Below the pieces are notes generated by a model. That model had not been told where the DNA came from and ran no database searches. It saw only the letters and a list, made by a program, of their open reading frames with translations. This document shows, in pieces, positions 18,660-27,303 of a DNA stretch of 64,000 bases (position 1 is its first letter; the number at the start of each line of letters is the position of its first letter). Source of the DNA: Fulvivirga sp. GTDB taxonomy: Bacteria; Bacteroidota; Bacteroidia; Cytophagales; Cyclobacteriaceae. The stretch lies in NCBI GenBank assembly GCA_028280565.1, contig JANQLQ010000024.1, forward strand, positions 1 through 64,000, in the 5' to 3' direction. The position numbers and the translations under genes are program-made.

Positions 18660-19552
18660 TGGCAAACCATAAACTATACGGCACTGGTGTTGCCCTTGTC
18701 ACACCTTTCAAAGCGAACGGCAACTTGGATGTCACAGGGTTAGACCATCTTTTGAAATTCACAGCGCAAAAGGGTGTTGACTACTACGTGGTCATGGGAA
18801 CCACCGGGGAATCCGTTACCTTGACCTCTAAAGAAAAGGAGAACATACTAAGATATGTGAAGGATAATAATGGGCACAACTTACCCATCGTTTATGGGAT
18901 AGGTGGCAATAATACGGCTGAAATCCTCGATCAACTGCAAAAAACCGACTTAGAGCAAGTAGCGGCTCTCTTATCCGTAAGTCCTTATTATAACAAACCT
19001 TCACAGGAAGGGATCATCCAACACTATACGTCCATCGCTGATCGAAGCCCGGTGCCCGTGATCCTCTACAACGTACCTGGCAGAACAGGGTCTAACATAA
19101 TGGCGGAAACGACATTAAAACTTAGCGAACACGAAAATATCATCGGGATCAAAGAAGCTTCCGGGGACATTGGACAAGCCCTGCAGATCATGAAGTACAA
19201 ACCTGGCGATTTCATGTTGATCTCCGGGGATGACCTACTTACCGTACCACTTTATGCCATAGGGGCCGTAGGAGTTATTTCCGTGCTGGCCAATGCCTTC
19301 GGCGATGTTTTTAAAAGCATCAAGACGTACGTTCAAGCTGAAGATTATGGAAATGCGACCGCTGAACTCTTACACCTTGTCGAAATTAACCCCTTAATGT
19401 ACGCGCAAAGTAATCCTGTGGGGATCAAACAGGTTCTTCAAGAGTTTGGCGTATGTGAAAATCATGTACGGCTACCTTTGGTGGCCGCCTCTCAACCACT
19501 ACAAGAGAAGATAAGAGAAGCACTGGCCTTCATGCGGCAATATTCACTGTAA
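18659..19552 (+). CDS. dapA: 4-hydroxy-tetrahydrodipicolinate synthase
   Basis: A 297-residue class I aldolase-fold enzyme that condenses pyruvate and aspartate semialdehyde in lysine and meso-diaminopimelate synthesis. The GTTGES motif (near 46-51), the catalytic tyrosine in LYNVPGRTG (near 138) and the Schiff-base lysine in IGIKEASGD (near 167) are all present. Its product feeds peptidoglycan cross-linking. Last gene of the ligA-DUF6913-dapA run, followed by a hairpin. Confidence 0.97.
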   Translation: MANHKLYGTGVALVTPFKANGNLDVTGLDHLLKFTAQKGVDYYVVMGTTGESVTLTSKEKENILRYVKDNNGHNLPIVYGIGGNNTAEILDQLQKTDLEQVAALLSVSPYYNKPSQEGIIQHYTSIADRSPVPVILYNVPGRTGSNIMAETTLKLSEHENIIGIKEASGDIGQALQIMKYKPGDFMLISGDDLLTVPLYAIGAVGVISVLANAFGDVFKSIKTYVQAEDYGNATAELLHLVEINPLMYAQSNPVGIKQVLQEFGVCENHVRLPLVAASQPLQEKIREALAFMRQYSL

Positions 19553-19595
19553 AACCTTTGTTAATTAAGATTCAAATTGCGAGCCAAAAACACGA

Positions 19596-19615
19596 GGCTT
19601 AGGGCGGCCTAAGCC
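19596..19615. terminator. Bidirectional terminator-like hairpin after dapA
   Basis: GGCTTAGG (19596-19603) and CCTAAGCC (19608-19615) form an 8-bp stem with a GCGG loop between convergent dapA and the minus-strand ORF. On the minus strand the stem is followed by a U-rich run; on the plus strand the tail is only weakly T-rich. Confidence 0.5.
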
Positions 19616-20208
19616 GTTATTAGTTGTTCCACCAGCAACTCTGCCGGCTTAGGTCCTACCGTAAGACTCAATCTATATGTGTGATCTTTTAATCCAATGC
19701 GGTCTTTGCCCAGTTTAGCCCCTAACTTGTGGAGGTGATCCCATGTGAGCATAGATATAATATCCGATGAGCTTTCTAACCTGTCCATTATCGGTATATC
19801 CGTGTCTAGCATTATCGATACCCTATCTTTATCCATAGACAAATAAAGCAGGACACAACTTGCATTATGGACCCTAGCATAAAAGCAGGCATGAGTAATG
19901 ACCAGGAATAATCTATTTTTAGCACTCTTGGTGATATTTTCTTCGTCAACATGGATGTATGTACGAATGTAGGATCGATGAGATCGACGATTCACACCTT
20001 CACAATAAAGTGCCACGGCTTGTGACAACTTGTAAGGACGTATTAATGGACCTATTAAGTAATTGGTTACTATTTTATTGGTACATGAAATTAGAACCTC
20101 CAAGTTACGTCTTGGCTGCTTTTTCCCATTTTTCGATAAAGAAGGTGGCCCGGTAAAAAATTTACTAAGAACCCGTAGCCACCGAAAATATAACCAGAGG
20201 ATGCTCAT
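19609..20208 (-). pseudogene. Degenerate histidine-kinase-like (HATPase) ORF
   Basis: A 199-codon open frame. Its second half can be aligned by eye with the dimerisation and ATPase part of NarL-type sensor kinases: LFLVITHACFYARVHNAS corresponds to the usual LFRIVQEALNNALKHAKAS, followed by a strand like MDKDRVSIMLD and a terminal TYRLSLTVG. The phospho-acceptor histidine region, the N-box asparagine and the G-box glycines are not preserved, so it should not be a working kinase. It may be a relic or a diverged binding domain. The N-terminal 70 residues look unstructured and the true start is uncertain. Confidence 0.35.
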
Positions 20209-20838
20209 AAAAACATTTTAAGTTTGCGATCAAGTCACACCCCCCAGCCTTTCTATAGATCTTTAATGTGTAGATTTGGTCTTTTTTATCGATGCAAAGG
20301 AGAAGAAATGGCGAGTTGTATTCAACACGGAGAGGTTGTAATTCTACAACATACAGGTTGTATTTTCACCCCTATGTTTTCAACAATACGTGTAGGATTA
20401 CCTGCCAGGCATTTAACAGCAAGCATGTGCCAACCTCATTACCAGTCACTTAACAAAAAAATTATTCACTAAATGTATTGATTAAACGTACATTTTGTTA
20501 AACTTTACAAGTAGTGGACAATACAACCGTTTGTGCCTTTAAGATTGAAGACAAGAGACATTTGTTGCTTCCACTACAAACGAATACCCTATGGTTGTTT
20601 GCGTGATTCTTGAAAAAGTTAGCATATTTACTGTTTGGCTCAAGGAACTCCATGCAAAACACCTTCATGCGCCTCCAAAAACAGCTACATGATCAAAGGT
20701 GATCATAGTCTTCTCAAGTTTTATGTATGAGTAGGACATAGGCCCTCCTTCCTAGACCGGTAGGGCCGAGGCTAACGATGTGATAAAATAATTAAAACCA
20801 ATCTACCTCGGAAAAAAGGGATAACCGGTCCCTTGGTT
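20209..20838. other. 630-bp stretch without a supported gene
   Basis: No open frame here has family-like composition or a convincing start. Visible structure is limited to short inverted repeats, for example GTTGTA-ATTC-TACAAC near 20335-20350 and GTAGTGGA (20511-20518) with TCCACTAC (20570-20577). The AT-rich, decayed look next to a degenerate kinase ORF suggests an eroded accessory segment. Confidence 0.4.
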
Positions 20839-21063
20839 TTAGATGTCTAACAACTGAGAGGGGCTAATATTCATACCACGCGCAAGCACCACTACGGTAC
20901 AGACCGTACTGTTCAAACGAGCCGTTTCTATCCGCGCTATTTGGCTCAATGATAGACCGGATAATTCCGCTAATTGTTCCTGTGTAAGTCCCTTTTTTTT
21001 CCTATTCGACCTAACTTTTTCGGCGAATTTTTTTAACACTTCTTCACTTCTTACATTCTGCAC
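20839..21063 (-). CDS. Small XRE-family HTH regulator
   Basis: A 74-residue protein consisting essentially of one Cro/C1-type HTH (KKGLTQEQLAELSGLSLSQIARIE, then RGMNISPSQLLDI). The GTG at 21063 is chosen because the HTH-containing part starts there as in other short Bacteroidota XRE proteins; a longer frame to 21249 would run antisense through a small gene and across the shared promoter region. It is divergent from a 49-residue membrane peptide, with a perfect palindrome in between. Confidence 0.8.
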   Translation of the reverse strand: MQNVRSEEVLKKFAEKVRSNRKKKGLTQEQLAELSGLSLSQIARIETARLNSTVCTVVVLARGMNISPSQLLDI

Positions 21064-21091
21064 GAGATAAAAATAGCGAACTCGTAATTTT

Positions 21092-21118
21092 TTTGTTATA
21101 GCATATATGCTATATTTG
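21092..21118 (+). promoter_or_regulatory. Palindromic operator overlapping a -7 element
   Basis: TATAGCATATATGCTATA (21097-21114) is a perfect 18-bp palindrome in the divergent gap. Its right end overlaps TATATTTG (21111-21118), an exact TAnnTTTG element 12 bp before the ATG at 21131; a TTTG lies at 21092-21095 with rather short spacing (15 bp). The XRE protein encoded next door is the obvious candidate to bind here and block this promoter. Confidence 0.6.
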
Positions 21119-21130
21119 AAAAAAAAGAAT

Positions 21131-21280
21131 ATGAATACTATCAAACTTATAGCTTTAACCCTGCTAGAGTTATTCGTGGTTTCTTTCGTGTTGGGAGTCC
21201 ACTCGATCAGTAACCAGGTCAAGAATTGGATAATCCACGATAAGATCAAAAGAAAAGGTTATTCTAATCATTTTGAATAA
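21131..21280 (+). CDS. 49-residue single-span membrane peptide
   Basis: ATG at 21131 opens a 49-codon frame ending at TAA 21280. The peptide begins MNTIKLIALTLLELFVVSFV, a likely transmembrane helix to about residue 24, and ends in a basic tail (HDKIKRKGYSNHFE). It has its own promoter-like element and operator and is divergent from an XRE regulator, an arrangement seen for small regulated peptides and some toxins. No homolog is known to me. Confidence 0.55.
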   Translation: MNTIKLIALTLLELFVVSFVLGVHSISNQVKNWIIHDKIKRKGYSNHFE

Positions 21281-21385
21281 GCCAAGGGGAATGGCCCTTG
21301 GCGAATACGTTTATTCGGTCGTAAAGCAGTATTTCGATTGCTCAAAGCACTTGGTACAGTGAATTAATATGCTAAAAATATTCTT

Positions 21386-21802
21386 ATGGAAAGGACCACT
21401 CCCATACGTCCAAAACATATTGGAAGGAAAATCATGCAAATGCGTGAGCTTTTAGGGGTCAAGCAAGAGGCCATAGCGGAAAAATTAGGAGTTAGCCAAC
21501 AAGCAGTATCTAAAATTGAACAAAAAGAGGAGGTCGACGAAGATACTATGACCCGGGTAGCCAAAGCACTCGGGGTAAGTACAGAGTCTATTAAAAATTT
21601 AGATGAAGAAGCCACGGTTTACAATATTGTAACCCAGAAGACTATGCCTGGCACCCCCGGAAAACAAGATGACCAAAAGCTTAACCTGCTCGAAAAGTGG
21701 ATGGAAGCTATGGAAGAAATTAAAAACTTATACCAACAGTTGCTAAAAAGTGAGCGTGAAAAGGTAGCCCTCTTGCAACAGCTACTAGGAGAAAAAAAAT
21801 AA
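21386..21802 (+). CDS. XRE-family regulator with C-terminal coiled coil
   Basis: A 138-residue protein with an HTH (MRELLGVKQEAIAEKLGVSQQAVSKIEQ, around residues 18-46, split by the turn) and a helical Leu/Glu/Lys-rich C-terminus (LLEKWMEAMEEIKNLYQQLL and onward) that should form a coiled-coil dimer. The middle linker is Pro/Gly/Asp rich. It lies 105 bp after the small membrane peptide and upstream of a hairpin cluster and the TonB receptor gene; its targets are unknown. Confidence 0.88.
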   Translation: MERTTPIRPKHIGRKIMQMRELLGVKQEAIAEKLGVSQQAVSKIEQKEEVDEDTMTRVAKALGVSTESIKNLDEEATVYNIVTQKTMPGTPGKQDDQKLNLLEKWMEAMEEIKNLYQQLLKSEREKVALLQQLLGEKK

Positions 21803-21813
21803 CCATAAGAACA

Positions 21814-21881
21814 GGTGAGTAACCCCAGCTATTTGGAGGTTTCCCCCCTACTCACCGGGTGACTCAAACCCACCCGGTGAG
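21814..21881 (+). terminator. Alternative hairpins between XRE gene and TonB receptor
   Basis: A perfect 11-bp stem is formed by CTCACCGGGTG (21851-21861) and CACCCGGTGAG (21871-21881) with a 9-nt loop. In addition GGTGAGTA (21814-21821) can pair with TACTCACC (21849-21856), which excludes the first stem. There is no following T-run, so this could be a terminator, a processing hairpin or an attenuator-like switch. Confidence 0.4.
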
Positions 21882-22015
21882 TGAAACATATCCTTGAGAC
21901 AATTACAGGGGATCAAACACACCCCGTCCCCATAATTCTAAATTTCATCCATATTACTCTTGGGCCGGTCATAGACCGTTTGTAAAAACGGCGGGCTGGC
22001 TTTCATTTTTGTCAT

Positions 22016-24433
22016 ATGTCCACGCATAGATCGAATATGGCAATCCGAAGGATAAAAGCAGCAGTTCTGCTATTGATTCTTGATTTTGTACCACTAATGC
22101 TCCATTCTCAAGGTTTGAAACAGGGTATTACAGGCCGTGTGGTAGACGCTACTACAGGGCAAGTCATTGTTGGCGCTACGGTCACTCTTTTAAACTCCAA
22201 CCCAATACTTGGAGATGTTACCGATACAGACGGAAAATACGAAGTAAAACAAGTTCCTGTAGGCAGGCATGATGTAAAAATATCATTTGTAGGATATGAA
22301 ACCTATATTCAAAGAGGGGTACTGGTAACGTCCTCAAAGCCCTACCTGCTGGATGTAGCCCTAAGGATATCATTCACCAATTTAGAAGAGATTGTAGTAA
22401 CGGCGCCTAATGATAAACAGCCGTTAAACAAGATGGCTAAAGTCAGCGCACGTTCTTTTTCTTTAGAGGAGTCACAACGTTTTGCAGGAGGCTTGAGCGA
22501 TCCTTCCCGAGTAGCTTACAGTTTTGCAGGCGTCACATTTGGAGCGCCCCAAGATAATGGCGTGGTGATCCGTGGCAATTCTCCTACCAACGTACTCTGG
22601 AGAATCGAGGGGGTAGAAGTTCCCGGGGCCTCACACTTTGGAGGAGGGAACCTAGCAGGTGCCGGGTTGATCACCATTTTCAGTGCCAACGTGCTGGGCA
22701 CTTCAGATTTTTTCACCGGTGCCTTCCCGGCAGAGTATGGAAACGCCACGGCAGGCGTTTTCGATATCAATTTCAGGCGGGGCAGCACAGAAAAGGCAAA
22801 GTACACTTTGCAACTAGGAGTACTCGGGGCGGATATAGCGGCCGAGGGACCTTTGGGAAACAAAAATGAGGCTTCATATCTTGCTAACTATAGACATGGG
22901 TTCATAGGATACTATGGCAGGCTGGCCGGGGGAGTAGAGCCGGATTACCAAGACCTCTCTTTTAAGGCTACATTTCCAGCCAAAAAAGGAGGTATACTTT
23001 CATTTTGGGGCATTGGTGGGCGTAGTGCCATATTCACCCCATATGGTGAGTATGAAGTAGAAGAAGACGAAATTGAAAGGCGAGAGACCGAAGGGGACTT
23101 CCAGCAAGACGATATTGATTTTGATATGGCTGCCGTAGGGATCAATCACAAGGCGCCCCTAGGAAAAAAATCTTTTATCAATAGTTCTATTGCTTTTACC
23201 ACCAATGGATACCGTTCATTGACCGACTGGTTCACCCCTGATGCCGACACACTCAACAGCGGGTCCTTAACGCCATATACCGACATAGAAAACCGGGAAT
23301 CCAAATACACGTTCACCACGAATTTTATCCGGCAATTTTCAAGACGTATAAATAATACCACGGGTGTTATCATTGATTTCATAGATTATTCTTCCAGGGC
23401 GAAACAAGCGGATAGACCTTTAGAACCTTTGGAAGAATTTGTGAACACAGTAGGCAATACCTACAACTTCCAGGCCTATACTCAATCTGATGTCCAGCTT
23501 ACGCCAAAATTAAGCCTGCAAGCCGGTATGAATGTGACTCATTTCGGCATTAACGCCGAAACCACTTTAGAGCCAAGAGCTGGCTTAAGTTGGCAAGTGG
23601 TCTCAAAATTAACCTTAGGGCTTGGGTACGGTCGGCACAGTCGCAGGGAAGAGCCTAAGGTGTATTTTTTCGATTACCTAGACCAAAATGGGGCTATCAG
23701 AACCAATGAAAGCTTAAAAAGAGCCAAGGCAGACCACTTTGTTGCGAGCCTTAACTGGGAGCTCGCCCACTCGCTGCGATTAACGCTAGAAGGTTATTAT
23801 CAAGACCTGTTTGATGTGCCCGTTGTACCGGATAGTTCCTATTCTTTCATTAACTACACACAGCTCTGGGAGCTTGATGCTCCTTTAACGAACGATGGTA
23901 CGGGGAAAAATTTGGGAGTTGACATCACGCTTGAACAGTCTTTCCATAAAAACTACTATTACTTATTCACCACTTCGCTGTTTGATTCAAAGTTTACGGG
24001 CGGCGACGGTATCGAGCGCAACACCTTATTTAACCGCGGCTACATGGGCACACTCACGGCAGGCCGGGAATTCATCATAAATGATAGGAAGAAAAACCGC
24101 GTCAACCTCCTGGGCATCAATGTAAACATGACCTACATGGACGGGCAGCGGCTAACTCCTGTTTTAGTGGAAGAAAGCAGGGCGCGCCAGGAAGCTGTAC
24201 TGGATTATGATCGTTTGTACAGCGTTCAAAGTGAACCTGAACTTTGGTTGAACTGCGGTGTTACCTATAGGATCAACAAACGTAACAGTACGGTCACCTG
24301 GGGGTTGGATTTTCAAAACGCAACCCTCCTAGAGCAATGGCAAGGGTATGAGTACAATTTTGTTACGGACCAGGTGGATGAAGACAGGGTTTTATTTCTT
24401 TTGCCCAACTTATACTATAAATTAGAATTCTAA
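22016..24433 (+). CDS. TonB-dependent receptor with CarboxypepD-like N-terminal domain
   Basis: An 805-residue outer-membrane receptor. A signal peptide (about 12-32) is followed by a carboxypeptidase-regulatory-like beta domain (GITGRVVDATTGQVIVGATV and onward, about 37-125), a plug region (GVVIRGNSPTNVLWRIEGVEVPG within about 180-250), and a barrel ending in the terminal strand LYYKLEF. It is not paired with a SusD-like lipoprotein, so it is not a classical polysaccharide importer. It is followed after 2 bp by a LytS-type kinase and then a LytTR regulator, suggesting regulated uptake or surface sensing. The start could also be the ATG at 22037. Confidence 0.93.
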   Translation: MSTHRSNMAIRRIKAAVLLLILDFVPLMLHSQGLKQGITGRVVDATTGQVIVGATVTLLNSNPILGDVTDTDGKYEVKQVPVGRHDVKISFVGYETYIQRGVLVTSSKPYLLDVALRISFTNLEEIVVTAPNDKQPLNKMAKVSARSFSLEESQRFAGGLSDPSRVAYSFAGVTFGAPQDNGVVIRGNSPTNVLWRIEGVEVPGASHFGGGNLAGAGLITIFSANVLGTSDFFTGAFPAEYGNATAGVFDINFRRGSTEKAKYTLQLGVLGADIAAEGPLGNKNEASYLANYRHGFIGYYGRLAGGVEPDYQDLSFKATFPAKKGGILSFWGIGGRSAIFTPYGEYEVEEDEIERRETEGDFQQDDIDFDMAAVGINHKAPLGKKSFINSSIAFTTNGYRSLTDWFTPDADTLNSGSLTPYTDIENRESKYTFTTNFIRQFSRRINNTTGVIIDFIDYSSRAKQADRPLEPLEEFVNTVGNTYNFQAYTQSDVQLTPKLSLQAGMNVTHFGINAETTLEPRAGLSWQVVSKLTLGLGYGRHSRREEPKVYFFDYLDQNGAIRTNESLKRAKADHFVASLNWELAHSLRLTLEGYYQDLFDVPVVPDSSYSFINYTQLWELDAPLTNDGTGKNLGVDITLEQSFHKNYYYLFTTSLFDSKFTGGDGIERNTLFNRGYMGTLTAGREFIINDRKKNRVNLLGINVNMTYMDGQRLTPVLVEESRARQEAVLDYDRLYSVQSEPELWLNCGVTYRINKRNSTVTWGLDFQNATLLEQWQGYEYNFVTDQVDEDRVLFLLPNLYYKLEF

Positions 24434-24435
24434 CC

Positions 24436-25482
24436 TTGAAAAGTACCTACTGGCCATCGGTTCGTCGTTTTTTCACTTGGCGTCTGCTCCTGTTGTTAGC
24501 TTTGTATGCTGCTGGTTTTCAATTTGTGCTGGACCTTTCTAACTGGCTACAGCAGGAGGATCAACCCTTCTCATTGAGCACATCGCTAGTACAATTTTCG
24601 ATCAATTATCCTAACCTCTTACTCCTCTCCTATCTCAATTTCTGCTTGATAAGAGTACTTGATCATTACAACCCATGGGATGGCAAAAGGTCAGGATTGA
24701 TCCGCATCATGATCGAATTCTTCGCGGCTGCGTTGATCGTCTTTCTGCAGGTGATCATTGTCAATGTACTTATTTCAGTGTTCCAAAGAGCGCCTATTGA
24801 TTTTCGATCGTTCGCATTCAGCGCCATGATCGGGGTTATCATTAATTTAATACTACTCCCTACCATGGAATTTTATTACCAATACACACGCCGCTACGAA
24901 GTGGCTTTGGACAACGAATGGCTAAAGAAAGAAAACTTAAAATTCCAATACGAAGTGCTCAAAAACCAACTCAACCCTCATTTCTTGTTCAATAGTCTCA
25001 ACTCATTATCATCACTGGTTTCGATAGACCAGGCCAAGGCCAAAGAGTTCATCCAAAAACTCTCCCAAGTGTATCGTCATGTTTTGGAAAACCGGGAGAA
25101 GGAGCTGATCACGTTAGAGGAGGAAATAAAGTTTATCGAAGGCTACATTTATTTATTAAAAACACGTTTTGGGGACGATTTGCAGGTAAATATACAGGTA
25201 AACGAGGAATACCTTAAAAAAAGGGTAGTTCCCATGGCTGTGCAGACACTTATTGAAAATGCCGTAAAACATAATGCCGTATTGGAAGACAAGCCACTTG
25301 TGGTTTACATTCATTCAGACGGTGTTTCACTAATTGTGTGTAACAACCTACAACCCAAACGAAGTATAGCTTCTCCCGGAATTGGCCTAGAAAACGTAAA
25401 AAACAGTTATAAATTGCATAAGAGAGACGTGAAGGTGCTGCCCGGCCCAGGTAGTTTCCAGGTTTCATTGCCTTTACTCTGA
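24436..25482 (+). CDS. LytS/YpdA-type sensor histidine kinase
   Basis: A 348-residue membrane kinase with four transmembrane segments (about 15-145), then the His_kinase module with LKNQLNPHFLFNSLNSL carrying the phospho-accepting histidine (near 182) and the ATPase N-box QTLIENAVKHN (near 270). The start is TTG, 2 bp after the receptor stop; no nearby in-frame ATG exists. It should phosphorylate the LytTR regulator encoded next. Confidence 0.94.
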   Translation: MKSTYWPSVRRFFTWRLLLLLALYAAGFQFVLDLSNWLQQEDQPFSLSTSLVQFSINYPNLLLLSYLNFCLIRVLDHYNPWDGKRSGLIRIMIEFFAAALIVFLQVIIVNVLISVFQRAPIDFRSFAFSAMIGVIINLILLPTMEFYYQYTRRYEVALDNEWLKKENLKFQYEVLKNQLNPHFLFNSLNSLSSLVSIDQAKAKEFIQKLSQVYRHVLENREKELITLEEEIKFIEGYIYLLKTRFGDDLQVNIQVNEEYLKKRVVPMAVQTLIENAVKHNAVLEDKPLVVYIHSDGVSLIVCNNLQPKRSIASPGIGLENVKNSYKLHKRDVKVLPGPGSFQVSLPLL

Positions 25483-25485
25483 GAC

Positions 25486-26247
25486 ATGAGAATTGTTATT
25501 ATAGAAGATGAAGTACTGGCGCAAAAAGAGCTGATCAAGCTGCTGGAAGAAGTGGATGCTGGTGTAGAAGTGGTCAGTTGCTTAAGGTCCGTAGCCCAGG
25601 GTATCAAATGGCTGGCCAGCAACAATGGCCGGTACGACTTGCTGTTTGCAGATATTGAGCTGCTGGACGGGCAGAGTTTCGAGATTTTTCAGCAACTGAG
25701 CATCGATACACCTGTCATTTTTCTCACAGCCTATGATGAATATGCCATCCAGTCCTTCAAAGTCAATAGCATTGACTATCTTTTGAAACCCGTGGAACCA
25801 CAGGGCTTAAAAAATGCGCTGGATAAATTTAGCAGGTTAAACGAGCGGCGATTAAACATCTCGCTGGATGACCTTCAAACATTGATCCATAGCAAGAATA
25901 AGCCTTATAAAGAGAGGTTCAATGTAAAAATTGGGGACATTTATCGTTATATCGCCACTAAAGATATTGCCTATTTTTATTCTGATGACAAGGCTACATA
26001 CCTTGTTACCCACGAAAAAGATCGCCTGATCATCGGTCAATCCTTAAATGACCTCGAAGTGAAACTCGACCCTAGCCTCTTTTTCCGGGTATCTCGTAAA
26101 TACTTGGTCCATATCCACGCGGTGGAAAAAGCCTCGAAGTATTTCAATAGCCGTCTTAAATTGAAGCTCATACCCGTCAGCGAAGAAGAAGTACTGGTAA
26201 GTCGAGTTAAAGTGCCGGGGTTCTTAGAGTGGATGGGACAGGGTTAG
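25486..26247 (+). CDS. LytTR-family response regulator
   Basis: A 253-residue regulator with a receiver domain (acidic pocket EDE at 7-9, phosphorylatable Asp56 in LFADIEL, Thr81, Lys101 in YLLKP) and a LytTR DNA-binding domain from about 140 to the end (KIGDIYRYIATKDIAYFYSD and FRVSRKYLVHI). It is the third gene of the TonB receptor, kinase, regulator operon (3-bp gap). It probably controls its own operon or a surface-uptake gene set. Confidence 0.95.
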   Translation: MRIVIIEDEVLAQKELIKLLEEVDAGVEVVSCLRSVAQGIKWLASNNGRYDLLFADIELLDGQSFEIFQQLSIDTPVIFLTAYDEYAIQSFKVNSIDYLLKPVEPQGLKNALDKFSRLNERRLNISLDDLQTLIHSKNKPYKERFNVKIGDIYRYIATKDIAYFYSDDKATYLVTHEKDRLIIGQSLNDLEVKLDPSLFFRVSRKYLVHIHAVEKASKYFNSRLKLKLIPVSEEEVLVSRVKVPGFLEWMGQG

Positions 26248-26269
26248 TGTCAATTTAAGTGTAATGTGA

Positions 26270-26556
26270 TCATCATTGAAAACTCAAGTGGCGTACGGAG
26301 GGAAGACACCCAGGAACAGCGGGGTCCATTTGAGGCTCGTGGGGTAAGCGGCCTGTAGGGGCTGGACAATTCGTTTTGTGAGAAAAATGGGCTTTGTTGC
26401 TGGCGCCCTTTTGTTTCGTTTTCTTTTGGGCCCAAAAGAAAACGAAAACTGGACTTAGAACCTCAATATCCCGCTTAAACTGCTTATTGCAAGGTTCGCA
26501 TTATCCGAAATATTGTAAAATGTAAGCTTAATTTACCAAAATCTAAACGTTTTAAC
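26270..26556. repeat. Repeat family R1, longest copy
   Basis: Contains CAAGTGGCGTACGG...CAGGAACAGC...TCCATTTGAGG, then ATGGGCTTTGTTGCTGGCGC and GGACTTAGAACCTC...CGCTTAAACTGC...AGGTTCGCA. The first part matches 7195-7281, the later part matches 1-220. It shows which blocks are missing in the other two copies. Confidence 0.75.
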
Positions 26557-26735
26557 CTCCGTTCGATTTAAAATCAACGTAGCCTAGGCTTAAGACCAGG
26601 TTTAGAATACTTTCACAGTATTTAAACTGGGGCGTAATTTTCGTTCCTCGACAAAGCAGATTCCAGCTCTCCCAATGAGCCCTCTCACAACCACCGGCCC
26701 GGAATGACGGTCATTTTTTATCGAGTCCAGGTTTT
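26554..26735. repeat. Repeat modules R5 and R4, inverted orientation
   Basis: Read on the minus strand, the left part (AAGCCTAGGCT and ATTTTAAATCGAAC...AGGTTAAAAC) matches 61205-61262, and the right part (AAAAAATGACCGTCAT, GGCCGGTGGTTGTGAGAGGG) matches 41484-41545. The modules are joined here but occur separately elsewhere. The rest of the 26248-26894 gap shows no gene. Confidence 0.7.
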
Positions 26736-26894
26736 ACTATCAAAGCTAATTTTTATGGACGCCTATGGACAATTTTCAAATTAAGGGTAATGCCCAGTTA
26801 GAAAAGAACGCTCGTTATGAACAAGAATTATTTTTATGCTTGCCAATTCCTAATCAATGCCCTATAAAGGCATACTAACCCCATTAAAAACCTT

Positions 26895-27260
26895 TCAGAT
26901 CCACTTTTGATCGTGTACTGTTTTTTCATGATCTACCTCACCGGTATGTTTCGTACCGGCAGGCTCAAACAACAATACCCAAACCTCTTCCCCATCCTTA
27001 GTGTGCGGGTTGTGCTCCACCCTTTTTGGCACAATCACCATCTCTCCTTCTTTGATCGTCTCTACCCGGTCCCTGTATTCCATGATCAAGGTGCCTTTAA
27101 AGACCATGAAAAGTTCATCTTCATTTTCATGGCTGTGCCAAACAAAATCATTTTTCAGTTTCGCCAACTTAACATACTGGCCATTAAGTTCTCCTATGAT
27201 CTTAGGGGTCCAGTGCTCATCGAACTTGCCAAATTTTTCTAGAATATTGATCGTTTTCAT
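26895..27260 (-). CDS. Cupin-domain protein
   Basis: A 121-residue single cupin. Metal ligands are visible in motif 1 (HSHENEDELF, near 42-51) and motif 2 (VEHNP, near 83). Such small cupins act as metal-dependent isomerases, dioxygenases or sensors; the substrate cannot be predicted. It stands alone between repeats and the epimerase gene, and is transcribed in the same direction as epimerase and cysH. Confidence 0.88.
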   Translation of the reverse strand: MKTINILEKFGKFDEHWTPKIIGELNGQYVKLAKLKNDFVWHSHENEDELFMVFKGTLIMEYRDRVETIKEGEMVIVPKRVEHNPHTKDGEEVWVLLFEPAGTKHTGEVDHEKTVHDQKWI

Positions 27261-27303
27261 AGCAGTATAGTTTTAACCCCGTTTCAGTCCCTTTAAATTT
27301 CTT

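Noticed and set aside
20224..20472. 82-codon plus-strand frame
   Set aside because: Cys/His-rich random-looking product in an eroded AT-rich region with no recognisable domain or promoter.
20839..21249. Longer 136-residue version of the XRE protein
   Set aside because: The extra N-terminus is antisense to the 49-residue peptide gene and crosses the shared palindrome; the GTG at 21063 gives a normal short XRE protein.
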